DNA of 64,000 bases, taken from NCBI RefSeq assembly GCF_002775205.1, contig NC_036464.1:3163817-3227816 (forward strand), written 5' to 3'. Position numbers and translations under genes: made by a program. The notes beneath the pieces are model-generated. The model saw only the letters and a list, made by a program, of their open reading frames with translations, ran no database searches and was not told the origin of the DNA. Origin of the DNA: Xiphophorus maculatus (Eukaryota > Chordata > Actinopteri > Cyprinodontiformes > Poeciliidae). Position 1 is the stretch's first letter, and every line of letters starts with the position of its first letter. Below are positions 35,223 to 46,395 of the stretch, one piece after another.

Positions 35223-35275
35223 TACCTGAGCTGTGAACGGTTCCAGAAGAGACTTCATCCATAGAAAGGATCACA
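35223..35275 (-). other. tjap1: Upstream tjap1 exon with in-frame alternative ATG
   Basis: A donor CAG/GTAAG ends this exon at about 35226-35228 on the minus strand. A possible acceptor (CCAG) lies at about 35270. It contains an ATG at 35262-35260 followed by an open frame, beginning MDEVSSGTVHSS. Spliced to the acceptor at 32076, this continues in frame through GPQTRPEPAGR into the canonical ATG at 32044. It would add about 23 residues. Which start is used cannot be told from sequence. Confidence 0.5.
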
Positions 35276-36321
35276 CCTGGAACACAGAGAAACATTTTAA
35301 ACCTTGACCTTTGACCTCCAGGTCCTGTAACAGGAAGCATCGGGACAGGACGGCCTGAGACTTCCTGTCAATCTCATGTGATTTCCTGTTGGAGGGTTTG
35401 AGGTTGTAGTTCATCCCAGTCCTCCACTTCCTGCTTTAGCCCCGCCCCTCTGCCAAACCGCGTAGTTAATTACCCAGAATTCATTGCTGCATGTGACGAA
35501 TCCTAAATGAAGCTTTTAGATGTTGCAACGCTTAAACTCTCTTAAATAAAATTATTTAACTTTGATGTGATTTTTAGAAAGCCGTATTAAAGAGGATTAA
35601 ACAGTTAATATCATAATTTAACTCTTCATCCCTGTTGGACCAAAACTCGTCATATTAAAACTTAAGGATGGGAAAAATTTCTTGTACAATATCCACTTCT
35701 GAACATTTTTCTAAAAACATTCATGAACTTGAACTGAAAAAAGTTTGTCTCAAAACGCAGGAATTGATTTTTATTTTAAATTTCTTTTGTAGAAAATCTT
35801 TACAGGCAAAACTTCAAACATGATCATGAAATTAATATCTTAATGGGAGAGGAACAGAAAACTGTTTGGTTCTTATTTTCTTTAGAGATCTCATCATAAT
35901 TTTTAAACATGAATTCGTTTTGGTCCATAAAGTCATATGGGTTCTGAATCGGACTCGGTTCTGTTGGAGTATCAGACGAACCGCAGCAGGAGGAACTGAT
36001 GTTGGCACATTACTGAGATCCGCATGGTAAAACGTTGCCATGGCGATTTCACATTTAATCAGGTTTAAAATGTAAGGTTTGGAAATAATTTGTTTCTACT
36101 GAACATGTGAATATTTTCTAATTTTTCTCTGAATTCAAAACAGGAAACAACCAGAACGTCTAAAATCCACTTCCTGTCGAAACGGGTACGCAGCACCCGG
36201 CGGCCATCTTGGATTGTGACTCAGAGGCCTTCTGTCCCAATGCGCCGATCTGAACCGGTTCTGAATGGAGATCACTAGGAGGACCAGGTCTGAACGGACC
36301 GGACCTCACAGTCATCCTCAC

Positions 36322-36374
36322 CTGGAACTCTTCATCCTCTGGTTGGATCCTCTTCTGTGTTCTGATCCGATAAC
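36322..36374 (-). other. tjap1: Candidate noncoding tjap1 exon
   Basis: A 53-nt segment on the minus strand has a T-rich acceptor (TTTTTTCAG) and a good donor (CCAG/GTGAGG). It sits between the promoter exon and the next exon and is probably an alternatively used 5' UTR exon. Confidence 0.5.
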
Positions 36375-36567
36375 CTGAAAAAACACAGAGTCATTAAAAC
36401 CGGGTCGAGTCAATCAGAACCAGAACCAAAGAGCTGCTCCTTCATCCTTCCTGCCTGGTTCTGGTTCTGCAGCCAGAGGATCGTCTGTCTGGGAGGCTGG
36501 AGTCGGGTCATGTGACCCACCTGAACACGACACCAGAACCACCGACTCGGCCGGCTCATATGACGCG

Positions 36568-36572
36568 CACAC

Positions 36573-36611
<39 letters not shown>
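36568..36611. repeat. (AC)n microsatellite
   Basis: Nearly pure AC repeat in the tjap1 5' intron region. Confidence 0.93.
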
Positions 36612-37572
36612 ATCTCCTCTTCCTCTCCCATTGTGAACCGGATCCTCCATCAGAACCGGCTCGGTCCGGCTGAAACAGACCCAAACCTCTGACATCACTT
36701 CCTGTTTCCATTCAGAACATGGAGCGCCTGCAGATTCTGATCAGAACCATTAAGGAATGACCAGAACCAGAACCAAAACCAGTCCTTCTAGAGCCTCCAG
36801 AACCATCGGTTGATCCGTCTACTGGCAGGACGGGTCCTCAGGTTCTGGAGACCAGAAGAGCAGCGGGTCGGGTCGGTTCAGCTTGGTCCTGGTCGGGTTG
36901 TTCAGTCACAAGATTCTGCAGAACTAGGCAGCAATGATCCGATGTCTGGTGGTTCTGGTCCAGTTAATCCCTCCTATCTGGAATCCGGACCGGGCTGATC
37001 ACCACACCTGCATGTTTCCAGCGTCCAATGTGGATCAGAACCAGAACCAGATAATGATCGGATCAGAACCATCAACCCATAATGGAGAATCCATTCCTGA
37101 TTATCCCAGCAGGAAATTACCCAGAATGCCTTGCTGGGATCCCGCTCTGCCTCATCCTGAACAGATTCCTGAACGGATCCGGGTCAGATCCGGATCCCTG
37201 GACCCCCAACAGCCATGGGGGGTTGCTGGCCTCTGATTGGCCGCCTGACTGCAGGTGTGTGTGACTCGTTGAGTGTTTTTCCACTCCGCTGTCTGTCAGG
37301 CGCAGTCACGCTGCAGCCCTGAGTTCTGTCTGCAAGGCAGTCCGGAGACAACACGACAAACCCAGCGGGGTTCCGTGTGCCGGAGCCCGGCCCGAACCGC
37401 CCCAGATTACCGACCCGACACGTTACCCAACACACCGTAACACCGCATCAATCTGGTCCGGTGCCGCCGCGGCTCGGACTGTGGCCCAGTTCCCCGTCTG
37501 TCGCACCGGTCGTTCCTAGCAGCCAGCCTCGCGCCGGCCGCCCGGAGCCCCGGCAGCCCGCTGCCAGCTTAC

Positions 37573-37850
37573 CTGAGCGGCGGTCAGCGCGGCCCAGCGC
37601 GGCTCGGGGCGGCTCCGCCGAGGGTAGACAAACTTCAGCCCGAGGTCCGCGGTCCTTCCTCCGGCTGGGAGAGCAGGAGCGGGGGTCTCCGGACCGATCC
37701 GACTCCCGGTAGCAGCGCTGCGGGCAGGGCAGCCTGACGGCGGTCAGTGAGAGCAGCAGCGGCCCGGGGAGGAGCTCCGTTACTGGAGATAGAATCCGCT
37801 CAGAGCTCCGGGAAAAGTTGATCTGCTGCCATCTTTACCCGCGGGGCATG
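37573..37850 (-). promoter_or_regulatory. tjap1: tjap1 promoter, first exon and YY1 motif
   Basis: This is a CpG-island-like, very GC-rich segment. On the minus strand AAAGATGGCAGCAG at about 37837-37823 matches the YY1 element AAGATGGCNGC often found at transcription starts of TATA-less genes. The first exon would run from there to the donor CTCAG/GTAAGC at 37573. No ATG-initiated long frame is present, so it is read as 5' UTR. Confidence 0.6.
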
Positions 37851-38186
37851 ATGGGTAATCCTCAGGAATCCCGGCTCGCCTTCAAACTCCGCCCCCGCGT
37901 CATGGCGTCACAGTAGACGTACAGAAAAGAAGGGCTCTAAAATGTTTAAAATGTTCTGAATTTGTCTCAGAATGATTTCCATTAAATATTTACTGTTCCG
38001 TTTGAGACATGGACCGGTTCCGTTCTGACCCGTAGAACTTAACTTTGGTCCTGACGGGATCCATTTAATGGATCAACATGGCGGCCAAAATGTTCTGAAA
38101 CTAAAACTGTTTGGTTTCAAAAACATCATAATCACTCGGTGCTGGACTGAGCATCCAACCTTCATCCATCCACCAAAGAGTTTCTG
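37851..38186. other. Upstream flank of tjap1, no gene recognised
   Basis: Contains TACCCATCATGCC next to the tjap1 start region and otherwise nondescript AT-rich DNA. No divergent transcript is evident here. Confidence 0.4.
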
Positions 38187-38317
38187 CTACCTACTGATAC
38201 CTACTGGTACCTACTGATACCTACTGGTACCTACTGGTACCTACTGATACTTACTGGTACCTACTGGTACCTACTGATACTTACTGGTACCTACTGGTAC
38301 CTACTGGTACCTACTGG
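38187..38317. repeat. 10-bp minisatellite
   Basis: About thirteen head-to-tail copies of TACCTACTGG/TACCTACTGA with few changes. Confidence 0.95.
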
Positions 38318-39639
38318 TGTCTTTGGTATCTTTAGTACTTCTTGTAGTTTCTAATCATGTAAAGGATTTTGAGCCACCTTGTTGTTGAAATGTGTTTAAA
38401 AGTCAAACTGCATTGCTAAGATCAGGTTGAGCAGAAAAAGGTTTAACTTGGAATTTAATATTTTCTCTTGAAAATAAAAGTCCAACTCTGACATTATTAT
38501 TATTTCAACAGGAGATCCTGAGTTCTTCATCAAGTAGATCAATAACTGGAACACAGAAAACATCTTTAAAATTAAACTGTTTTATTTTTTATCTTCCCTA
38601 ATCAGTTTGTCTCCACCAGACTGTGTCCATGTCCCTGGAAGAGGACATGGACGCCGAAGCGCCTGCAGACAGAGCCCAGGGCAGAGCAGCATCTCGTCTT
38701 GATGTCAGGTTTCATCATCCCACTTTCTCCTGCAGAATCATTAAACTTTCATCTCCGGGACGAGACATCACATTGTTTCAGAGACCAACCGTCCTCTGAG
38801 GACTGCGCCGAGGCTGAGATGTTTCATAAAGACCGCTTCCTGTGAGGGAGTGAAGGCACAAACCGGAGAACGGGCAAAACATCCTCATTAAAGAGATAGT
38901 CACTGTCTGCTCGTGTCCTCACAAATGTCCTGGAAATAAAACATCTAGCCACACACAGAAATGTCTTCAGATTGTAGAAATGTCCTCATAAATGTCCTGT
39001 GTCCCTCCTGTCACCCGATGAAGACCGTGTTGGTTCTGGTATTTGTGGACCTGGACCATAAATCAGGACGTCCATCAGGACGCCGTCAGCTGGTGAGGAC
39101 GGATGATCTGCAGAAAAACAACAGATCACATGACGCGCTGCAGCAGCTGCTGGACAGATTATCCTGTCCCTGCTGGACAGAAAGATGAGGACAATGTCCA
39201 GCTGCTGGAAAACAATGCAGCCCCCCCGCAGGTCCCTGTCCTGCTCTGTGGCAGCTATGGGAGGAATGGAGGACACTCTGAGTCCTGCAGCTGCTGGTGT
39301 CTCTGACCCGGTTTACCAGAACCCGACCCTCTGTCTCAGCACAAACAATGGAGACATCTGGGAGGGACAGAAAGCAGAGGACAGGAAGGACATGCAGAGA
39401 CAAAGGTAGTAAACATGTGAGTCTTTAGCCAGAACCCCGGACCCGGGGAGTTAAAGGTCACCCCCAGGATAAAATGCCATTTTGGCCAGGTGTCCCAGTA
39501 GCTCCCAGTTTAGACCACAGAGGAATCCCAGCTGCTGCAGGTTGGACCCTCTTCTGCATCGGAACTGACCAGAACCAACCTGAGGTCCAGAACTGACCCA
39601 GTACTGACTGAGCTCTGATTGGCCTGGTAGCACTGACGC
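38318..39639. other. Intergenic, no gene recognised
   Basis: Contains diffuse repeats of an ACAAATGTCCT-like word near 38915-39000. ORFs at 38961-39409 overlap in several frames without splice or homology support. Confidence 0.4.
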
Positions 39640-39692
39640 TATCAGGCTACAAGGCTATCAGGCTACAAGGCTATCAGGCTACAAGGCTATCT
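39640..39692. repeat. 16-bp tandem repeat, about three copies
   Basis: Head-to-tail copies of AGGCTATCAGGCTACA. Confidence 0.9.
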
Positions 39693-39750
39693 GGGTCCTC
39701 GTCCTCTGACCAAGGAGATGAAGTGTTTTGCCCAAGGGAAAAGGCAGACA

Positions 39751-39787
39751 GAATAGAATAGAATAGAATAGAATAGAATAGAATAGA
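39751..39787. repeat. (GAATA)n pentanucleotide microsatellite
   Basis: Seven perfect GAATA units. Confidence 0.95.
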
Positions 39788-40605
39788 ACGTTCTTGTGTT
39801 CTTGGCAAGTCCGTAGCCGCAAGAACAGTTGAAAGTCCGTTCTTACCGAGTTCACAAGGACGCAGTTCGGTAGTTTGCCAATTGGAACAGGGCCTTCTTG
39901 ATGATGTCATCACTCAGCTTCCGTGAATTTCAAGAAATTGTCCAGTTTAACACAGGAATAACTTTAACATTTATAATTGGGACAAATGATAACAGATATC
40001 AAATATACAAAAATAAGGAAATGTAATTTCTAAATAGAAATGAAACTTACTTAATGGCAGTAAGTTTTTATTACTGATTATAAAAAGCTTAAGTTAATAG
40101 AAAATAATTTAGCACCTCAAATTACTTTTCCATACTTCTGTTAACTGTGAAGCTTGAGTCTTGTTTGGCACCTTCATCAGATTATTTGCTTATATTTATC
40201 TCAAATGTCAAATCATAATAGATGGAGCCGGCCTGAGTCATGCAGTTAACTGATTCCTTCCTTATTCCCCAGGTTTGCCAGGATTCATAAACAGGGAAAG
40301 TTAAAATGATTATTTCATATTTAATGTTTTGCCCTCCTGCATCTGGCCAGAGTTCCTGTCACACAACCGGATGATTATTTTAACTACTAAACACTGATTA
40401 ACAAACTTGTTTCCTTTATTATCATAATCAAGTATGCTCTTGTAAGATATCAGCATGGAAACAACAAAAAAAATGTGTAGGAATGTCTATTAGAATAACA
40501 ACAACAACAAAAAACAAGCAGATAATCAGTTAATAACTCCAGGAAATTCATATTGAGACTGTCAAAAGCAAATATTACCATAATTTAATAGTTTTTATTT
40601 AATAG

Positions 40606-41103
40606 AAGATGAGCAGACAGTGAAGAGGACGATGGCAGATCTGGGAATGAAGAGAGTGTCCAGGAGTTTTTGGGAAGTTGGACATAAACCTGAACTGTAT
40701 TCTGCTCAGCTGAAGAGCTGCCTGCATAAAACAGTAAGAGTTCACTCTCATACATGAAATACCAATCTTAGGGAAATGTGTTTTGTTTTTTTATTTACAA
40801 ATTAAAGTATGGTTCTCTGATCATTAAGGGACATTGTATTAAAATATTTGTCCAACTACCAATTTAAATGCCCAAAAACGGTTAATTAGCGAATAAAAGT
40901 GGCTTTGAAAGATTGTGTCGACACAATTTATAAAATACCAATATTAACTAAATATAAAAAATGTCCTAAGAGAAAATATATTTTCTATTCTGCTACTTGC
41001 AGCTAACTACCGTAAACACTTTATATCTCTCTTTCAGCCGCTCGAACAGACAACAGGCAGCGGAAAACGACAGCGTGACTTGCCGAAATCAGGCTGCGGT
41101 TAG
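40606..41103 (+). CDS. Unrecognised two-exon reading frame (terminal exons)
   Basis: Exon 40606-40733 follows an acceptor-like T-rich ...TTTAATAG, is open throughout (DEQTVKRTMADLGMKRVS...) and ends at a consensus donor ACA/GTAAGA. Exon 41038-41103 follows CTTTCAG, joins in the same phase, and ends in TAG after PLEQTTGSGKRQRD. If translation began at the ATG at 40633 the product would be about 55 aa, basic and hydrophilic. Otherwise these are the last exons of a longer gene. I recognise no family. It could be a relic exon pair or chance; the good splice signals argue mildly against chance. Confidence 0.3.
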
Positions 41104-41495
41104 CGGGGAAAGAACGTTCCAACCGCCCGTTAAACCGGCAGCTCCCCCGGTCTGTTAGCGGAGCTATGCTACTCCGAAAACTCCGGAGCAAATTTTAAAG
41201 TATGAATGTTCTGGATGAACTGAGTGGATAGATGAAGCTATAAGCTCTACTTTCTCGCCTAAAAACAAATTAAAATGAGTTTTCGTGGCAATTAATAGTG
41301 GTAAAAGTGCAATACATTTTTGTAATCACCTTCTCTATTTACCGCTGCTGGTGGCGCATTGCATTGTGGGATATCTTGCTGGCTCAAGTTCGCAGAAGGA
41401 TGCATCCATAGACATGAATGCGTAGACGCCTCATTGAGCGCTGAGTCCTGCGTTACGTCGCCGCCATGTTGTGTGTGGCAGCAGATCGATCGGAG
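41104..41495. other. Repeat-derived flank with inverted copy at 47.9 kb
   Basis: Around 41397-41480, words such as GATGCATCCATAGACATGAA and GACGCCTCATTGAGCG recur as reverse complement at 47890-47967 (about 90 percent identical over 42 bp, weaker beyond). This is probably part of an interspersed repeat. No gene is seen. Confidence 0.5.
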
Positions 41496-41651
41496 TGTAG
41501 AGGGGTGGAAAAACAAGTTATTAGTGAATAAAAATACAAAATGAAAAATAATGTTGGGGTGCCTATTTTTCTACTTCTTGGTAGACCACAAAGCTGTAAA
41601 CATCTCCCCATCGTCTGATAAACGAATCATTGGACAAGATGATCCACTCTT

Positions 41652-42740
41652 GTGCACCACCTATGTAACTCACTAAATGATGGGGACTGTACTCAAAAGA
41701 GAAACCATATACCTGTTCATTCACAAGAGAAATGGGATCCAAATGTCAACCTGAACCATCTCTCTGAGCATGAACAGGACATAGTACGCCAAATGTTGTT
41801 TGAAGAATCAGATGTGTTTGCATCTGAAGAAGGAGACATTGGATGCATTCCTGGTTTACAACTCCAGATTACAACGACAGATAACACCCCTGTCCAAAAA
41901 AATTATAACTCCATTCCTCGACCATTGTATAAAGAGGTCAAAGATTATATTTCCAACCTTTTAAATAGAGGGTGGGTCAGAAAGTCAGTTTCAGCCTACT
42001 CCTCACCTGTTGTCTGTGTGCGAAAGAAAGACCACAGTCTGCGTCTTTGTGTTGACTTTCGTGAGCTCAACCGTAAAACCATTCCTGATCGCCATCCACT
42101 ACCACGCATTCAAGATCTATTGGACAGTCTTGGAGGAAATTCCTGGTTCTCCATTTTGGACCAAGGAAGTGCATATCACCAACGGTTTGTGAGTGAGGAG
42201 TCAAGGCATCTGACAGCATTTAGCACACCTTGGGGTCTCTACGAATGGATAAGGATTCCATTCGGACTGACCAATGCTCCGGCTGCATTCCAGAGATGTA
42301 TGGAAGGTGTATTAGAAGGCATCAGGGATGAGTGCTGCGTACCTTATTTAGATGATGTCCTCTGTTACTCAAAAACATTTGAGGAACACGTGGACCATCT
42401 GAGACAAGTTTTCTACAGAATGCGACAACATGGCATCAAACTTCGACCAGCCAAATGCGAGCTTTTCAAGAGACAAATTCGTTATCTTGGACGAATGGTT
42501 TCAGGAGAAGGCATCCAGATTGACCCAAAAGATTTGGAAGCTGTAATAGCTCTGAAGGAGAAGAAGCCTCACACAGTTGGAGAAGTTCGGACATTGCGAG
42601 GCTTCCTTAGTTATTATCGATCTTTCATCCAAGATTTCTCACGACTGGCGAGACCTCTATTTGAACTCCTTCAAAGCTCGGCCGACACAAGTAAGACCAA
42701 CAAGCTCCAGACTTCTAAGGGTCGAGGTTGTAAAATGTGA
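41652..42740 (+). pseudogene. Gypsy pol fragment: reverse transcriptase
   Basis: RT blocks are visible: [22 protein letters not shown], the LDQGSAYHQ block (usual LDL changed), [13 protein letters not shown], the catalytic [11 protein letters not shown] and [14 protein letters not shown], then the connection [12 protein letters not shown]. The frame leaves the coding phase at about 42690-42735 and ends at 42740, while RNase H continues in another frame. A frameshift therefore separates RT from RNase H. Confidence 0.88.
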
Positions 42741-43204
42741 CATGGACGACTGAACATCAAACTGTGCTGTCCAAGCTTGTGAAGATGCTGATTAATCCTC
42801 CCATCTTAGCCTATCCTGACTTTGATTGTCCATTTGTTTTGCATACAGATGCGTCAAATGAAGGACTCGGAGCAGTCTTGTATCAGTCCCAAAACAACAA
42901 GCTGCGCGTTATTGGCTATGGATCTAGGACCTTAACACCTGCTGAACGAAACTATCACCTCCATTCTGGTAAACTTGAGTTCCTAGCACTCAAGTGGGCC
43001 ATTTGTGATAAGTTTCAAGACTATCTGTATTACGCACCAACGTTCACGGTCTATACAGACAACAATCCCCTGACCTATGTTTTGAGTTCTGCCAGGTTAA
43101 ATGCTGTAGGTCATAGGTGGGTTGGGGAATTAGCCGACTTCCACTTTGATATAGACCGGGGAAGAGGAATGCTGATGCAGATATGTTGTCCAGATACCCA
43201 GTAG
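42737..43204 (+). pseudogene. Gypsy pol fragment: RNase H
   Basis: Carries the RNase H motifs FVLHTDASNEGLGAVL, KLEFLALKWA and TVYTDNNPLTY. The phase shifts by one base near 43155, so the usual end of RNase H (a ...[13 protein letters not shown] block) is read in the next frame. This is the second disabling frameshift in the element. Confidence 0.85.
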
Positions 43205-45225
43205 GCCTTGAACAGTACATGAAAGATCATACTGAGACAGTGTCTCCTGAAGTTGTGTCTGCAGTGTGGCAAGGCAACAAAGCAACACAAAGCGGTGATG
43301 TTCCCTGGATTGCTGCATTACAACTTGCTGTTGAAAATGATGAGGCTAACCTACCAGACAGTGTCATGACCATTGTTCCTGAAGACATCAGAGCATCACA
43401 ACAAGAAGATACAGCTATTAAAGAGATTGTATCATTGAAACAAAGAAATTGGAGTCCAAATGAAAAGGATAAAAGAACCATGTACAAAGAAACAAGGAGA
43501 CTGTTGTACGAGTGGAACAAGTTAGTCGTGGAAAATGGACTACTTTTCCGGAAAACAGAACTAAACAGACAGCTAGTTCTCCCCGAAAGACTCAAACCAC
43601 TAGTGTTAAAGAGCTTACATGACGATATGGGCCATGTCGGTCCTGACAAGGTGATTCATCTTGCCCGAGAACGCTTTTACTGGCCGAACATGCAACAAGA
43701 CATTGAGGACTATGTGACCAAGAAATGTCAATGTATTAAACAAAAACATCCCAATGTCCCACAGAGAGCTCCAATGGGATCCATCACAACTAGTGCACCA
43801 TTTGAGTTGGTCTCTATTGATTATTTGTATTTGGAGCCAAGCAAAGGAGGATACGAGTATATCCTGGTTGTCGCTGACCATTTCACTCGATTTGCACAAG
43901 CTTACCCAACAAGAAACAAATCCGGAAAGACAGCAGCTGAAAAGATATTTCAAGATTTTATTCCTCGTTTTGGGTACCCAGAGAAACTACATCATGATCA
44001 GGGACGTGAGTTTGAGAATAGTTTATTCCAAAGATTACAACAACTCTCAGGAATTTCTCACTCACGCACCACTCCCTATCATCCTCAGTGCAATCCAGTG
44101 GAACGACTGAACCGCACGCTTCTCCAGATGTTGCGCACCTTACAAGAGGAGAAAAAGAGTGAATGGAAAGATCATCTGCCACAAATCGTGCATGCATATA
44201 ATTGCACGAGGCACGAAGCGACAGGATACTCGCCTTTCTTCCTATTGTATGGCAGGGCACCACGTCTACCAGTCGATTTGCTCTTTGGCACCAGGAGAGA
44301 GATTGAAAACTGCAACCATCAAACCTTTGTTAAAAAGTGGGCTGAAAGGATGCGTGTGGCATACCAAATAGCTGCCAACAACAGTCAAAAGTCTTCAGCT
44401 AAAGCCAAAAAGCAATATGACAGATGTGCCAGAGGTGTCGCTCTCCAGGCAGGTGATAGAGTCCTGGTTAAAAATCTCTCGGAACGGGGAGGTCCAGGTA
44501 AACTCCGCTCATACTGGGAGCAGGTGGTGTACCGCGTGATTGAAAGAGTGGGGGATGGACCGGTCTATAAACTGCAGCCAGAGAGAGGTAACAAAACCAT
44601 GCGTGTGCTTCACAGAAACCTACTGCTGCCTGTCAACGACGTACCTCTGGAGGATGAACTTCCTATGAGAGAACGGACAAAACGGAAAAGTAAGCAACAA
44701 ACTGAAAGATGTGAGAATGAACCTGAAATGCATGACTCTGATGAAGAAGAAGAAGAGTTTACTTACCATTATAACCTCCGGAACAGAATCCCGTGTTATG
44801 GATTTGTAAACCCACAACAACTACAGTCAAACCAAACTCAAAATCTTGAACAAGGACATGTGACAAGACAGAACCCAGAAAATCAAAATAATCTGCGTGC
44901 AACAGCTGAAGAGTTCTGTCCCTCCGAAAGAGAAGCAACTGTCAGTAAAAGAAATGCTGCTGAAACTGGAGAAAGAGATCCGGATCAGATGGAGATGGAT
45001 GAGACCAGAGTGGAAAATGATATACGGAGATCAGAGAGAAGAGGGAGACCAACAGAAAGACAAACATATGAGACACTTGGCCAGCCATCATATAGCTGTT
45101 GGAGTGCAGGTGTTAGTCCATTGCTGTTCAACCAACCCTTCCCAATGACTCCTGGTCTACTGCCATTTCCCTATATTCCATATTCACATCCACATGTGTA
45201 TCAGCAGTACACTCCCATACAGTGA
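43183..45225 (+). pseudogene. Gypsy pol fragment: integrase and C-terminal tail
   Basis: The N-terminal HHCC-type zinc-binding region (GHVGPDKV...YWPNM...CxxC) is followed by the catalytic core with its D-D-E residues (in [17 protein letters not shown] and [14 protein letters not shown]). A GPY/F-like C-terminal module, [12 protein letters not shown], comes next, then a long acidic tail with no chromodomain I can recognise. The ORF is intact for 680 codons, but it is cut off from RT/RNase H by frameshifts, so the element is not autonomous as it stands. Confidence 0.88.
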
Positions 45226-45280
45226 GACATCACACAAGAAATTGTTAATGTCAGGAGACATTTTTTTAAGTGAGGGAGAG

Positions 45281-45547
45281 TGTAGAGGGGTGGAAAAACA
45301 AGTTATTAGTGAATAAAAACCAAGAAGTAGAAAAATAGGCACCCCAACATTATTTTTCATTTTGTATTTTTAATTTTTGTAATAAGTTGGATAGTTTTGT
45401 TTAATTTCGTCCGTGCACTTCCGCGCGCGGCCGCTAGGGACGCTGTCGCGTTGGTGGTATAGAAAGGACTGAGCACACAAGAAGAATAAATCTTCCTGTT
45501 ATGCTGGCAAAAGCTTAACGTGTGTGCCTCATCTTTTCTATACCACA
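45281..45547 (+). repeat. 3' LTR of the gypsy element
   Basis: Starts TGTAGAGGGG directly after the polypurine tract and ends CCACA. It contains AATAAA at about 45485, expected for the R region. Confidence 0.75.
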
Positions 45548-46339
45548 GCACCACACGTTGAGGGAAGACCATCACATACATTACCCTCAGCCCTCCAAGG
45601 TTGCGGGGTAACAGGAGCTCCAAGTCCTGTCCTGTGTGGACTTGTTTCAAACGTTTTACAAGACAAACTGGATTCATTGGCATTACCTTTCACAGGTAAG
45701 GATGAAAGAGCAGAATCACTTCACTTTGCAGCCAGAAACTCGCTTCTAAACAATCGAGAAATATTTCCTATGTAGCTAAATTGGCCCGAAGTGACCACTG
45801 ATTGTTAGCGTAGCTAACGTTTTCATATTGTTTTAATGAGAGAGCTGATGAGAAACCGCTGTTAGAGAGGAAGTGCATTAAAGACCAGGGGATTTAGAGA
45901 GGAAAGGTCAGTCAGGGTCAGAGCTGGAGCTGCTGTTCTGTTTCACAGCTCAGCTTCACAACGCCGCCATCTTTAGCTATAAAGATGCTACGAGTCAGAG
46001 CCCAACACGATGAAAATGTCTTTTTAATGAATGTGAAGGAAAAATAGATGTATTTTCTATTGGACTTTTGGATAATTTCTCTTTTATCCTGGGCTTTAGC
46101 CTGAGTAGCAGGACGTCTCAGAACTCACTGGACTTCTCCCAGTGTGACCAGCAGACTGAAGCCCTGCCTGTGGCCAGTGTTCCCAGTATAATAAATAAAT
46201 GTTTTATTCTTTCACTTTTTTGTGCATTTTTAAATATCTCAATCTGAATTATTAGTGTATTAATGCAGCTTATGTAATTAAATAAAAATAATTTACTCTG
46301 TTAGAATTATTTTCACTCTTTGATGTCAACGGGCTCTTT
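45548..46339. other. Intergenic, no gene recognised
   Basis: Flank of the gypsy element. AT-rich, with no exon or named repeat. Confidence 0.4.
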
Positions 46340-46346
46340 GCACCTG

Positions 46347-46395
46347 CCGCCATGACGTCACAACCGCATGCGCAAATGCGGCTCTTTTTTCCGCT
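46347..46395. promoter_or_regulatory. Promoter-like CRE plus NRF1 cluster
   Basis: A perfect CRE (TGACGTCA, 46353-46360) sits next to a near-consensus NRF1 palindrome (CGCATGCGCA, 46365-46374) in a small CpG-containing patch. No gene can be attached on either strand. Confidence 0.4.

Larger units (their letters stand above)
41496..45547 (+). mobile_element. Ty3/gypsy LTR retrotransposon, rearranged and gag-less
   Basis: From left to right: a 39-bp LTR start (41496-41534), a 47-bp segment inverted relative to the other LTR (41535-41581), pol with RT, RNase H and integrase (about 41640-45225), a polypurine tract (GTGAGGGAGAG) and a 267-bp 3' LTR at 45281-45547. Gag, protease, the primer-binding site and most of the 5' LTR are missing. 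No matching target duplication is seen across the ends, in keeping with rearrangement. The domain order RT-RH-IN is Ty3/gypsy. Confidence 0.9.

Noticed and set aside
34057..35264. Long overlapping ORFs (up to 390 codons, plus strand; also minus)
   Set aside because: All are translations of the CCAGGTC minisatellite, whose unit lacks stops in several frames. The repetitive Arg-Ser-Pro or Gln-Val products have no gene context.
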